Source: Dehalococcoidia bacterium UBA7891
GTDB taxonomy: Bacteria; Chloroflexota; Dehalococcoidia; Lucifugimonadales; UBA826
Assembly (NCBI GenBank): GCA_002500485.1
Contig: DLRJ01000019.1
Coordinates: 1 to 30,015 of the forward strand
Length of the DNA: 30,015 nucleotides
Direction of reading: 5' to 3'
Shown here: positions 16,819-23,952 of the stretch, piece after piece
Layout: every line of letters starts with the position of its first letter
How positions within the stretch are numbered: the first letter of the stretch is position 1
Made by a program: the position numbers and the translations under genes
The notes under the pieces: model-generated
Database searches by the model: none
The model's input: the letters and a program-made list of their open reading frames with translations, nothing else
What the model was told of the DNA's origin: nothing

Positions 16819-17283
16819 TTAATGTTTATGCAAGGAATCGTGTGTTTCAACGACGTCGAAAATCTCCTTTAATGAAAGGATTTCAACCTCGAATTTAAGA
16901 GCAGTTTGACTAGCTTTTTGCTTATCTGAAAAGGCTATTATTCCGTGTCCCATCGGAGAGATAATATTTCCTGGTACAACAAAATAAGCCTCACTAGCTT
17001 TAACCCAGTTTTGGTCTCCATAATCAGGGACCCAAAGCGAAATAGCATCGTCTTCGTTTTTTTTCAGAAAAACGAACATGCCGCCTATGTCGTCGAACTT
17101 CCGACTCACTCCTCCCTTAGTTGTATATCCCGAAGCAAATCTACTGTCACTGATGATCATTCCACATTCATCGCAGACATCTTCTCCATAAAAAATACTT
17201 GGAGGGCCGCCCAGAGGTGCATTGCTTGTACAGCTAGCCCACAGAAAAAAACCCAGAATAATAAGAGATAGAACTCTTTTCAT
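16819..17283 (-). CDS. nosL: NosL, copper-binding lipoprotein for N2O reductase maturation
   Basis: 154 residues. The signal peptide ends in a lipobox (FFLWAS before C18), giving a membrane-anchored periplasmic protein. The Cu(I)-binding NosL motif is present as EDVCDECGMIISD (C37, C40, M42), followed by the family-typical RFASGY and KFDDIGGMFVFL. NosL delivers copper for assembly of the CuZ centre of NosZ. The open frame extends seven codons further, but the ATG at 17283 has AAGGA upstream and forms an ATGA overlap with the end of nosY, matching the coupling seen in the rest of the operon. Confidence 0.95.
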   Translation of the reverse strand: MKRVLSLIILGFFLWASCTSNAPLGGPPSIFYGEDVCDECGMIISDSRFASGYTTKGGVSRKFDDIGGMFVFLKKNEDDAISLWVPDYGDQNWVKASEAYFVVPGNIISPMGHGIIAFSDKQKASQTALKFEVEILSLKEIFDVVETHDSLHKH

Positions 17284-18113
17284 CTTAGATCCTTTTTTAC
17301 ACATAGCACGGCATAACAGAGGCCCAGGGGAATTACTACTGACATAGATAACAGGGTTAATAAACCCGGTAGCAAAAATGAACCATAAGTTCTTGTGGCA
17401 TAAATTCCGCCCGGCCCCAGAACTTCAAGGCTACTGCGCAAAGTGAGTATTGCGGTTATTTTATACACCTGGAGGGGATTGGAAAGAGTAAGAACGAATA
17501 GTTCATTAATACCCAGATTCAATATGAGTGCGGTTCCCATTAGCCCTAAATCAGTGAATAAAACCAAAAATAACCATGTAAACAAAGCGGCACTGATGGC
17601 CGTGACGCTTTTTTGAACAATCACTGATATAAGGAATCCAAAACTAAGGGTGACAAGTGCCAGAAGAATCGTTAATAAAATAAAGGCACCATACAAGGTA
17701 GGCTGGAGAGCTTCACCTTTGAAGGTTATAAAAATGCCACTTACCCCGAAACCGCAGATAAGAGAGATAATAAGCGCGAGGCTTAGTCCAAGATATTTGC
17801 CAATTATTATTTCAAATTTAGAGACTGGCTGTGCTAGTAAATATAGCATGGTTTTTTTATCCCTCTCACCTGCAATACTCAGGGCGCCTAGGGTCAATCC
17901 CATTAGTGGAACGATCAATATCACCATATTTATGAGGCTAGCAGCAGTTCGCCCAAATCCGATGGAGCCGTAAGAAGAAGTCCCAGAAAGGGCAAGCCAT
18001 GCGATCGAAAAGGACAATGTTCCAAAAATAGATGCGTACAGGGCTAACCACCGATTTCGCATCGCGTCTTTTAATTCTTTTCTGGCTATCACCAGCACGC
18101 TGAAAATATTCAT
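17280..18113 (-). CDS. nosY: NosY, ABC-2-type permease for N2O reductase maturation
   Basis: 277 residues with six predicted membrane helices and the ABC-2 permease N-terminus (VLVIARKELKDAMRNRW). The cytoplasmic segment AGERDKKTMLYLLAQPVSKFEIIIGKYLG is the family hallmark near residues 85-110. NosY pairs with the NosF ATPase and NosD to form the NosDFY complex, which drives copper or sulfur delivery for CuZ assembly. Here the partner ATPase and NosD are one polypeptide encoded immediately upstream; the two genes share an ATGA overlap, and nosL follows with another. Its expression is therefore tightly tied to both. Confidence 0.94.
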   Translation of the reverse strand: MNIFSVLVIARKELKDAMRNRWLALYASIFGTLSFSIAWLALSGTSSYGSIGFGRTAASLINMVILIVPLMGLTLGALSIAGERDKKTMLYLLAQPVSKFEIIIGKYLGLSLALIISLICGFGVSGIFITFKGEALQPTLYGAFILLTILLALVTLSFGFLISVIVQKSVTAISAALFTWLFLVLFTDLGLMGTALILNLGINELFVLTLSNPLQVYKITAILTLRSSLEVLGPGGIYATRTYGSFLLPGLLTLLSMSVVIPLGLCYAVLCVKKDLR

Positions 18114-20230
18114 ATCCTATTTCCCACCATTGATTCGGAAAACTCCCTATTGGAACAATCTCTTACGATTAGGCCTTTCTCCATCACCAAAACCCTATCT
18201 GCCAAGTGGACCACATCTTCATGCCGATGGGATGCAAAAATAAGAGTTTTACCACTGGCTTTTAGCTCATTAAGATAAATTAAGAAATTGGACCTTGTAT
18301 CAGAATCAAGGTTTGTGGTGGGCTCGTCTAAAACTAAAACAGGTGGATCAGACAGAAGGGCCAGTGACAAGGCAAGTCGTTGTTTAAGTCCACCGGATAA
18401 TTGCGCTATTCGTTTATCCGAATGATCATGTAAATCTAATTTTTTTAACAGTTTTTCTCCAACAGATTTAGGAACCCCTCTTAAACCTGAGTAGAAATCC
18501 AAAGTTTCTAATACTGTTAAATCTGGATGAAAATCTATTTCTTGAGGAACAAACCCAATTAATTTCCTAAAAGGTTTGGAGTTATTCGCCAAATCTACAT
18601 TGCCAATAGTTACTTTACCCTCTGCAGGAATAATCCCGAGAATACAATGAATAAGGGTAGATTTACCTGCTCCGTTAGAGCCCCATAATGCTACTGACTC
18701 TCCTGGTAATATCGAGAAGCAAATATCCTTAACAACCTCAATTTTACCGAAACGCTTAGTTAGGTTTGATACTACCAACGTGAAGTCATTTACGAGTGGA
18801 TCAGAGTGGTGATCAGATCCGCGAGTCAGTAGGCCAGGGGTGTAGGCAAGGGTCCCAATGACCAAAAACAAACTTAGCGACAGGATTGTCATTGACATTG
18901 GAGAGGAGTTTGTAGGAATTAATGTTGCTGAAGAAACGGAAATCTGCATCAGAGGGTATTTATCAATTAATTTTGGTTTTGGTCGAATTATCGGTAATGC
19001 CTTGGCGGCTAGGTTTATCGATTGTGCTGCAGGACTAAATGAAAATAGGCGAAAATTTGGATGAGTTTCCAACACGTTTTCAAATAACTTACGGGACTCA
19101 TAAGGGATATCCCCTAGACCATCATGGTCTGCATCATATCCTGCGTAATCGCTCCAATAATTCCCGATGCCATTGACCGACCAGATATTGTCAAGAAATT
19201 TAGTTCTCCCAGCAATAGAAATTTGTTCGATATTATCTTCAAAACTATTATTAGTGAATTGGTTCTTGCGGACGGAAGGGGTGAATTTGATCCCTATGTT
19301 GTTAAAAGAAAATAGATTTCCCTCAAATAAAACGGTGCTGTCAATTTCTCTAGGAGAATTATCGAGTGATGCGCCAATCTGATTATCAACAAATAGATTA
19401 TCTCGAATTATCGCATCGTCCATATCTTTGAGCCCCACCCCAAACCCACTTGGGCCTCTGTTATTGGAAACGTAATTTCGATGAAACCGGAGCCGTCGGC
19501 TGTACATAAGAAAAGCACCCACGGAATTATCCACAAGCCAATTGTTATCTATGGTGGCATCGTCGCAGTACATGAAATGAAGGCCATAACGCCCTCCCGA
19601 CACCTTATTTCCACGGATGATTAAGCGTTCGGAGTACCACAGGACGACATCCCTTCCTTCCGTGACTTCATTATTTTCGATTAATACATCGTTGCTATAC
19701 CAAACCCGGATGGGGTCTCCTCGTCTTGGTAAATCGAGGCGCTTTGTGTCGATAATATTATTTCTAATAGTTGAATTAGACGCTTTTCTTAGATATATCC
19801 CAAAAAGGGTATTTCTAAACTGATTGTCTTGTACTGTTGCTCCTGACGCCTCTACCGCTATCCCTGAATTTTCTTCATCTAAACTTGCACCACTGTTGAG
19901 GATAGTGAAACCTTGAATAAGCACGTTGGGTGCGGTTATTTTCACAACTGTACCTCTGCCTTCACCGTCAAGTACTGGCTGGTTATGTCCAACTAAAGTC
20001 AAAGATTTTGAAATCACTATCGGAGAGGTATAAGACCCTCCAAATACGTGCAAAGTATCTCCTTTTTGGGCCGCTTGAATAGCATCATCTAGAGCATAAA
20101 ACCTTCCTTGATCGGATTCGATGTAACCGACAATGATATCTTCTGCGGCTACATGCGCCGTACTATTAGTGCCTATCATCAAGAATGATATGGTTGCGAT
20201 GATTACTGTAAATCTCCATATATTTTTCAT
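18110..20230 (-). CDS. nosDF: NosD-NosF fusion: periplasmic beta-helix, one membrane helix, cytoplasmic ABC ATPase
   Basis: A 706-residue single frame. Residues 1-29 are a Sec signal. Residues about 30-400 are a NosD right-handed beta-helix with Asn-rich rungs (for example NSTIRNNIID, DVLIENNEV, DATIDNNWLVDN) and the NosD end motif GIGNYWSDYAGYDADHDGLG. A hydrophobic helix spans about 444-466. Residues about 483-690 are an ABC ATPase with Walker A GSNGAGKS (517-524), signature LSGGLKQR (611-618), Walker B VLVLDEP (631-637) and H-loop H668. NosD and NosF are normally separate proteins. The order signal, periplasmic domain, single helix, cytoplasmic domain gives a workable topology. It overlaps both neighbours by four bases. 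The reading frame is continuous, so this is not a simple frameshift artefact. Confidence 0.95.
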   Translation of the reverse strand: MKNIWRFTVIIATISFLMIGTNSTAHVAAEDIIVGYIESDQGRFYALDDAIQAAQKGDTLHVFGGSYTSPIVISKSLTLVGHNQPVLDGEGRGTVVKITAPNVLIQGFTILNSGASLDEENSGIAVEASGATVQDNQFRNTLFGIYLRKASNSTIRNNIIDTKRLDLPRRGDPIRVWYSNDVLIENNEVTEGRDVVLWYSERLIIRGNKVSGGRYGLHFMYCDDATIDNNWLVDNSVGAFLMYSRRLRFHRNYVSNNRGPSGFGVGLKDMDDAIIRDNLFVDNQIGASLDNSPREIDSTVLFEGNLFSFNNIGIKFTPSVRKNQFTNNSFEDNIEQISIAGRTKFLDNIWSVNGIGNYWSDYAGYDADHDGLGDIPYESRKLFENVLETHPNFRLFSFSPAAQSINLAAKALPIIRPKPKLIDKYPLMQISVSSATLIPTNSSPMSMTILSLSLFLVIGTLAYTPGLLTRGSDHHSDPLVNDFTLVVSNLTKRFGKIEVVKDICFSILPGESVALWGSNGAGKSTLIHCILGIIPAEGKVTIGNVDLANNSKPFRKLIGFVPQEIDFHPDLTVLETLDFYSGLRGVPKSVGEKLLKKLDLHDHSDKRIAQLSGGLKQRLALSLALLSDPPVLVLDEPTTNLDSDTRSNFLIYLNELKASGKTLIFASHRHEDVVHLADRVLVMEKGLIVRDCSNREFSESMVGNRI

Positions 20231-20934
20231 TGTTGATCCGATGAATTCGTGTCTGAGAGTTGCCGGAGATAGGAACCCTTCTGGATGGCTTTAGTTAAAG
20301 GTTTGTAATTTCTGCGGTGGGTATAGAGTGCTACTGCCAAAAGAATCACACCAATGCAGGCAAGGTAGAAACCACTTCCAAAATTCGCATATGTCACGAA
20401 ATTGGCGATTACTTTGGTACCCATTAATGGTTGTGTGAATGGCTCCACAGAGGAACTCAGAGGTGCCGTCGAATCCAGATTTTGGCCGAATAACCTCAAC
20501 CAAAAATACAGATCTGCTACGAAAATTAGAGGGTACAACAACACAGGTAGCGATAAAAGAGCTGCCCATTTGTTGTGTACGAGAATTGCTGAAGCGGTGA
20601 TTAAAGATAACGAAATAATCGCAAAAATACTCATGGTCCGTTCCAGTTTCGCAGCCTCATCTAAAGGTTTCATCCCTATGTAATGATTCAGCCCATCTAC
20701 TTCCGCAACGTCTCCGGTCACACGATTAACGAACAGGTTAACTTCAAGTCCATCAGGGTATTGAGGTGCCTCCAAAGTCAATTTCCAGTATGGGAGAAAA
20801 ATTGAGATCATCAAAACAAGCGCTGCAGCTATAAAGAGTGAAGAAGAAAGATAGTGATATCTCCTCAAAAGAGATCGGATTTCTTGTTCATCTAATGTGT
20901 GTGTAATTTTGCTTTCCATTGCCTCAAACCACAT
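20227..20934 (-). CDS. Nos-cluster membrane protein (NosB-like position)
   Basis: A 235-residue protein with four predicted membrane helices: about 32-50, then a periplasmic loop of about 50 residues, about 100-118, 124-145, and 182-204. The loop reads YWKLTLEAPQYPDGLEV and then GLNHYIGMKPLDEAA, a block I associate with uncharacterised proteins encoded between nosZ and nosD in clade II-type nos clusters. Its His and Met suggest copper handling, by inference. NosB is the name used for a membrane protein at this place in clade II loci; I assign it by position and topology, not by certain homology. The start may be the ATG at 20934 or at 20919; neither has a good ribosome binding site. It ends in an ATGA overlap with nosDF. 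Confidence 0.78.
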   Translation of the reverse strand: MWFEAMESKITHTLDEQEIRSLLRRYHYLSSSLFIAAALVLMISIFLPYWKLTLEAPQYPDGLEVNLFVNRVTGDVAEVDGLNHYIGMKPLDEAAKLERTMSIFAIISLSLITASAILVHNKWAALLSLPVLLYPLIFVADLYFWLRLFGQNLDSTAPLSSSVEPFTQPLMGTKVIANFVTYANFGSGFYLACIGVILLAVALYTHRRNYKPLTKAIQKGSYLRQLSDTNSSDQQ

Positions 20935-20953
20935 CTTTTGTTTTTAAGGGCAG

Positions 20954-21002
20954 ATTAATGGGATTCAGACCAGACCACGTGGTCTGGTCTGATCCCATTA
21001 AT
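20954..21002 (-). promoter_or_regulatory. Near-perfect 24-bp inverted repeat downstream of nosZ
   Basis: The arms meet with no loop at CAC|GTG (20978/20979). Every base pairs from 20954 to 21002 except one extra T in the left arm (20965 region). It begins nine bases after the nosZ stop. On the transcribed strand it is followed by CTGCCCTTAAAAAC, not a U-run, so an intrinsic terminator is unlikely. An mRNA-stabilising or processing hairpin that raises nosZ transcript over the assembly genes is the likelier function. Confidence 0.8.
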
Positions 21003-21010
21003 TCCATGTT

Positions 21011-23026
21011 TTATGGTTGCACCAATAGATAGCCTGTCATCTCTAAATGTAATGCAGAGCAAAACTCTGTACAGTAGTAGCTGAAAACACCATCGTGAAC
21101 AGCATCAAACTCAAACGTGGTGGATTCTCCAGGTTCAATACTGATATTTATGTTGTATCCAGAAAGAGCGAATCCGTGAGTAGCGTCATATGCTCTTTCC
21201 ACGTTGGTTATATGCCATGTGACATGATCTCCTTTCTTAATTTCAATTTGCTCAGGAGTAAAATGGCTTCGAATGGCTGTCATGAATATTTCCACATTGT
21301 TCCCATCTCGAACAATTCGTTCTTCTCCAACAATTGTTGCGTGAGGATCGACCGATTGGGTTCCAGGGTTCCATCCGACTTCTGGGTAAACTTTCCAAGG
21401 ATTCAATTTATCGGCCTTAATGATTTGAGCGTAATGTGGTTCACCAAAGCCTACAGGCATGTCGTATAGCAACTGCATATCGTCCCCAGGTTCAGCTATA
21501 TCGATCAACTGGAAGTTCTGAGGAACTAAAGGCCCAACAGGCGTAAAACGATCGATTGCCCATTTATTTAGCGAAACCAGGTATTTTCCATCCGGACTCA
21601 CAGTGTCACCTTCAGCTGCAGAGATGTGCCCAACGTTGTATTGAACAGGAATTTTGGATACCAAAGACCAGCCACTCTCGGGATGTTTGTCTTCGTAAGG
21701 CCCACCCATTGACCACCGGGCGACAGCTGGCTCCAAAAACAAGCTGGTATAGGCATAACCTTGATTGTCGAATTGAGTATGCAATGGCCCTAGACCAACC
21801 TCTATCTGAGCAGCCATAACGTCATCTAAATCCAATATTGGGACACCGTAGGCATCCTTTTGGGTCGGTCCCGCGGCTATTGCAGTTAATATTTTCTCGA
21901 AGCTGTAAACAGTCACATGTGGATCCAATTTTCCTGAAACGACCATATAATCACCACCAGGGAATACATCCACCCCATGAGGACTTTTCGGTTCTGGAGC
22001 AAAGTAAAGGAGATCTTTTTCAACTACGGTCTCCAATGGAATCACACGAAAGCCATTAACGGTGTTGGTGTGTCCAGCAGCAACGACTTCTACGGCTTTA
22101 TTTAAATTAATTATGTGGAGGTAATCCATATCTCGCTGTGAAGCTCCAGCTTCAAATGGAGGATTTCCGTTTTCTACTCCCCCCGTACTCATCTCAGTAT
22201 TGAATGAGTTGCAAAATACCCAGCCATCGCTTGCGAGTTTCCCAGCATCGCATATATCTTGCCAGTAAGGAGGTAATTCCATAGCAAAAGAGGCGTCTGG
22301 GTTAAGTCGTCCAGCAGTTCGGTCGAATTTCCAGAAAGTTATCATTCCTTTATAAGCATCGGCATAGTTTTCAAGGGAACTGTACTCAGAACCCAGAGGG
22401 GCTCCGTATTGGCCCCCTTCGATTACCCATTCTGAATTCGGAGTAACCATTGTGGATCCATGATCATTATTTGCAATAGGGTTTTTGATAATTTGTTTGG
22501 TTTCGAAATCCCTTAAATCTATTACCGCAACTCTAGCGTTGGCTTTATCGTTGGTAAAAAGGAACTGTCCATCATATTCTCCGTTGGTTTCGGTAATAGC
22601 GGGATGATGAGTATCGCCCCATCGTAGCTCTGTGTCACCAAAATTCCCCTGGTTTAAGACTTCCATAGTGTCCTCGGCTCCAAAACCCCAACCTTGCCAC
22701 GGCTCAGGAGTGAACACTGCAATCGTTTTTAGCAGCCTCATTGACGGAATTCCAATAACGTGAATTTGACCTGAATGTCCTCCAGAAGACATCATTATGT
22801 ACTCATCATGCATCCCTGAAGGATGATATGTTTTTACTGCAGCCTCAATATCCTCCGGGGTCAAACCTCTGAGATCCGCTATTTCTTTTATATCTGCTGG
22901 GATATCTACAGATCCCAATTGAGCTGAATTAGAATCCTGGTCAGAACAGCCAAGCACTATCGCTGTTAAACACAGAACAAAAATTAGACCTAGGGGAATC
23001 GCTTTGACATAGGTACTGGAAAACAC
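21011..23026 (-). CDS. nosZ: Nitrous-oxide reductase NosZ, Sec-type (clade II-like)
   Basis: A 671-residue multicopper enzyme that reduces N2O to N2 outside the cytoplasmic membrane. The N-terminus is a Sec signal ending VLCLTAIVLGC with a possible lipid-anchor Cys27; there is no twin-arginine motif, which fits clade II rather than clade I. The seven-bladed propeller carries the CuZ His set in the segments WGDTHHP, NDHGSTM, SPHGVD, LHTQFD, VGHISAAEGD and EPHYAQI. The C-terminal cupredoxin domain has the CuA motif C652-x3-C656-x3-H660-x2-M663 (CTEFCSALHLEM) and an upstream His in ATHGF. All metal-binding positions appear intact. The start is GTG, supported by AAGGAGAT seven bases upstream. Confidence 0.97.
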   Translation of the reverse strand: MFSSTYVKAIPLGLIFVLCLTAIVLGCSDQDSNSAQLGSVDIPADIKEIADLRGLTPEDIEAAVKTYHPSGMHDEYIMMSSGGHSGQIHVIGIPSMRLLKTIAVFTPEPWQGWGFGAEDTMEVLNQGNFGDTELRWGDTHHPAITETNGEYDGQFLFTNDKANARVAVIDLRDFETKQIIKNPIANNDHGSTMVTPNSEWVIEGGQYGAPLGSEYSSLENYADAYKGMITFWKFDRTAGRLNPDASFAMELPPYWQDICDAGKLASDGWVFCNSFNTEMSTGGVENGNPPFEAGASQRDMDYLHIINLNKAVEVVAAGHTNTVNGFRVIPLETVVEKDLLYFAPEPKSPHGVDVFPGGDYMVVSGKLDPHVTVYSFEKILTAIAAGPTQKDAYGVPILDLDDVMAAQIEVGLGPLHTQFDNQGYAYTSLFLEPAVARWSMGGPYEDKHPESGWSLVSKIPVQYNVGHISAAEGDTVSPDGKYLVSLNKWAIDRFTPVGPLVPQNFQLIDIAEPGDDMQLLYDMPVGFGEPHYAQIIKADKLNPWKVYPEVGWNPGTQSVDPHATIVGEERIVRDGNNVEIFMTAIRSHFTPEQIEIKKGDHVTWHITNVERAYDATHGFALSGYNINISIEPGESTTFEFDAVHDGVFSYYCTEFCSALHLEMTGYLLVQP

Positions 23027-23308
23027 TGGTGATCTCCTTTTGAATATGAGTTCCTAATAAGTTCTGAATTAATGTGCACCTAAATCCATGTCGATCGCAT
23101 AAAATAAATATCTATTTTGTGAATATAATGTGAGCACGGTATTGGATAAAACAATAATTAGGGATATTTGAAAAATGCTGAAGGTAGGTTGACAGGCAAT
23201 AATATTGATGATCTATTAAGGGGAGGAAAACAACCGGACCGTCTTTTTAGAAACGGTCCAGGCTCGGAGTATGTCTACTTAGGCGAATGCATAGAGAAGT
23301 CGCTGCTG
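23027..23308. other. nosZ upstream region, gene-free
   Basis: Holds the strong nosZ ribosome binding site (AAGGAG before the GTG) and presumably the nos promoter. The plus strand shows TGTGA twice, 11 bases apart (23118 and 23129), next to AT-rich sequence; this could be part of an activator site but is weak. No canonical TTGAT-N4-ATCAA FNR box was found. A short plus-strand open frame from 23168 runs into the molybdopterin gene and is not credible. Confidence 0.5.
23236..23259 (-). terminator. Possible terminator of the molybdopterin-domain gene
   Basis: GGACCGT and ACGGTCC pair across a 10-base loop, 49 bases past the stop at 23309. On the minus strand GGTTGTTTTCC follows, only moderately U-rich. 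It could end the upstream transcript or attenuate read-through into nosZ. Confidence 0.45.
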
Positions 23309-23752
23309 TCAGCTCACCTCAATACTTTTCACCCACTTAACGTGATTGTCACCACTGCGGCTACCGCCAATCAACCTACAAGGGCCTCCGTGGCCAAATG
23401 AAAGAAAATCTCCATTCAACTTTGTAGCAATAATTATGTTGCCTTGAAGGACTTCCACTATATCGAAAGTTTTGAAGTAACCATCGCTACAAACTTTAAT
23501 GGAATCTACTTCTTTGCAGTTAACCTCGGCCAATTTTAAGAGTTGTGATATCGGTATACCCGACCAAGTGAGGTCTTTGACCATCCACCCGTCGTTACAA
23601 AAAAAATCTCCCTTTATTATTATCTCGGGCATATCTAAAATCTCTTGAGCAGAAAAAACCCTCTCTTTTGGTACTTTGCCATTTATTACTAAGTTATACC
23701 AATTTGGACGTGACTCAACAGGCATAATCGGTAATTCTAGATGCCGGATCAT
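23309..23752 (-). CDS. Stand-alone sulfite-oxidase-type molybdopterin-binding domain protein
   Basis: 147 residues matching the oxidoreductase molybdopterin-binding (sulfite oxidase/YedY) domain in minimal form. The presumed Mo-ligating cysteine is C52 in FFCNDGWMVKDLTWSGIPISQL, the usual Cys-x2-Gly-W...W-x-G-hydrophobic pattern. Later landmarks are KVCSDGYFKTF, then LSFGHGGPCRL and HVKWVKSIEV at the end, the family's terminal cofactor-binding strand. No signal peptide, haem domain or dimerisation domain is present, so it is shorter than YedY or sulfite oxidase. It could need a partner subunit or act on an unknown substrate. It lies on the nosZ strand 282 bases upstream, with a possible terminator between, and is divergent from the sensor kinase. 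Confidence 0.82.
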   Translation of the reverse strand: MIRHLELPIMPVESRPNWYNLVINGKVPKERVFSAQEILDMPEIIIKGDFFCNDGWMVKDLTWSGIPISQLLKLAEVNCKEVDSIKVCSDGYFKTFDIVEVLQGNIIIATKLNGDFLSFGHGGPCRLIGGSRSGDNHVKWVKSIEVS

Positions 23753-23833
23753 TATTATCCCCCTTATCTTAATGGGAAGGTGTTATCCTTGAATTCAAGA
23801 TTGATTAGCGAAGATATTTAAGGACAAGATATC

Positions 23834-23848
23834 GTGTCACTATGACAC
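23834..23848. promoter_or_regulatory. Palindrome GTGTCA-CTA-TGACAC, candidate operator
   Basis: A perfect 6+3+6 inverted repeat in the divergent gap between the molybdopterin-domain gene and the histidine kinase. It has the size and symmetry of a dimeric regulator site, loosely like CRP/FNR-superfamily half-sites. No such regulator is encoded in the window. Confidence 0.45.
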
Positions 23849-23952
23849 TCAAATAATCCCATTTACTGTATTTGATGTGAGTTTATTATGATATTTGTAT
23901 AACAAAAAGTTGTATGTTAGACACAGGAAATTCTAGGTGTTAAGGTTCTACC

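Noticed and set aside
23118..23133. Two TGTGA boxes 11 bases apart upstream of nosZ
   Set aside because: They are direct, not inverted, and lie in AT-rich sequence where such matches are common. Too weak for an activator site.
23168..23401. 77-codon plus-strand frame upstream of nosZ
   Set aside because: It runs antisense into the molybdopterin-domain gene and through the hairpin, with no recognisable motif.
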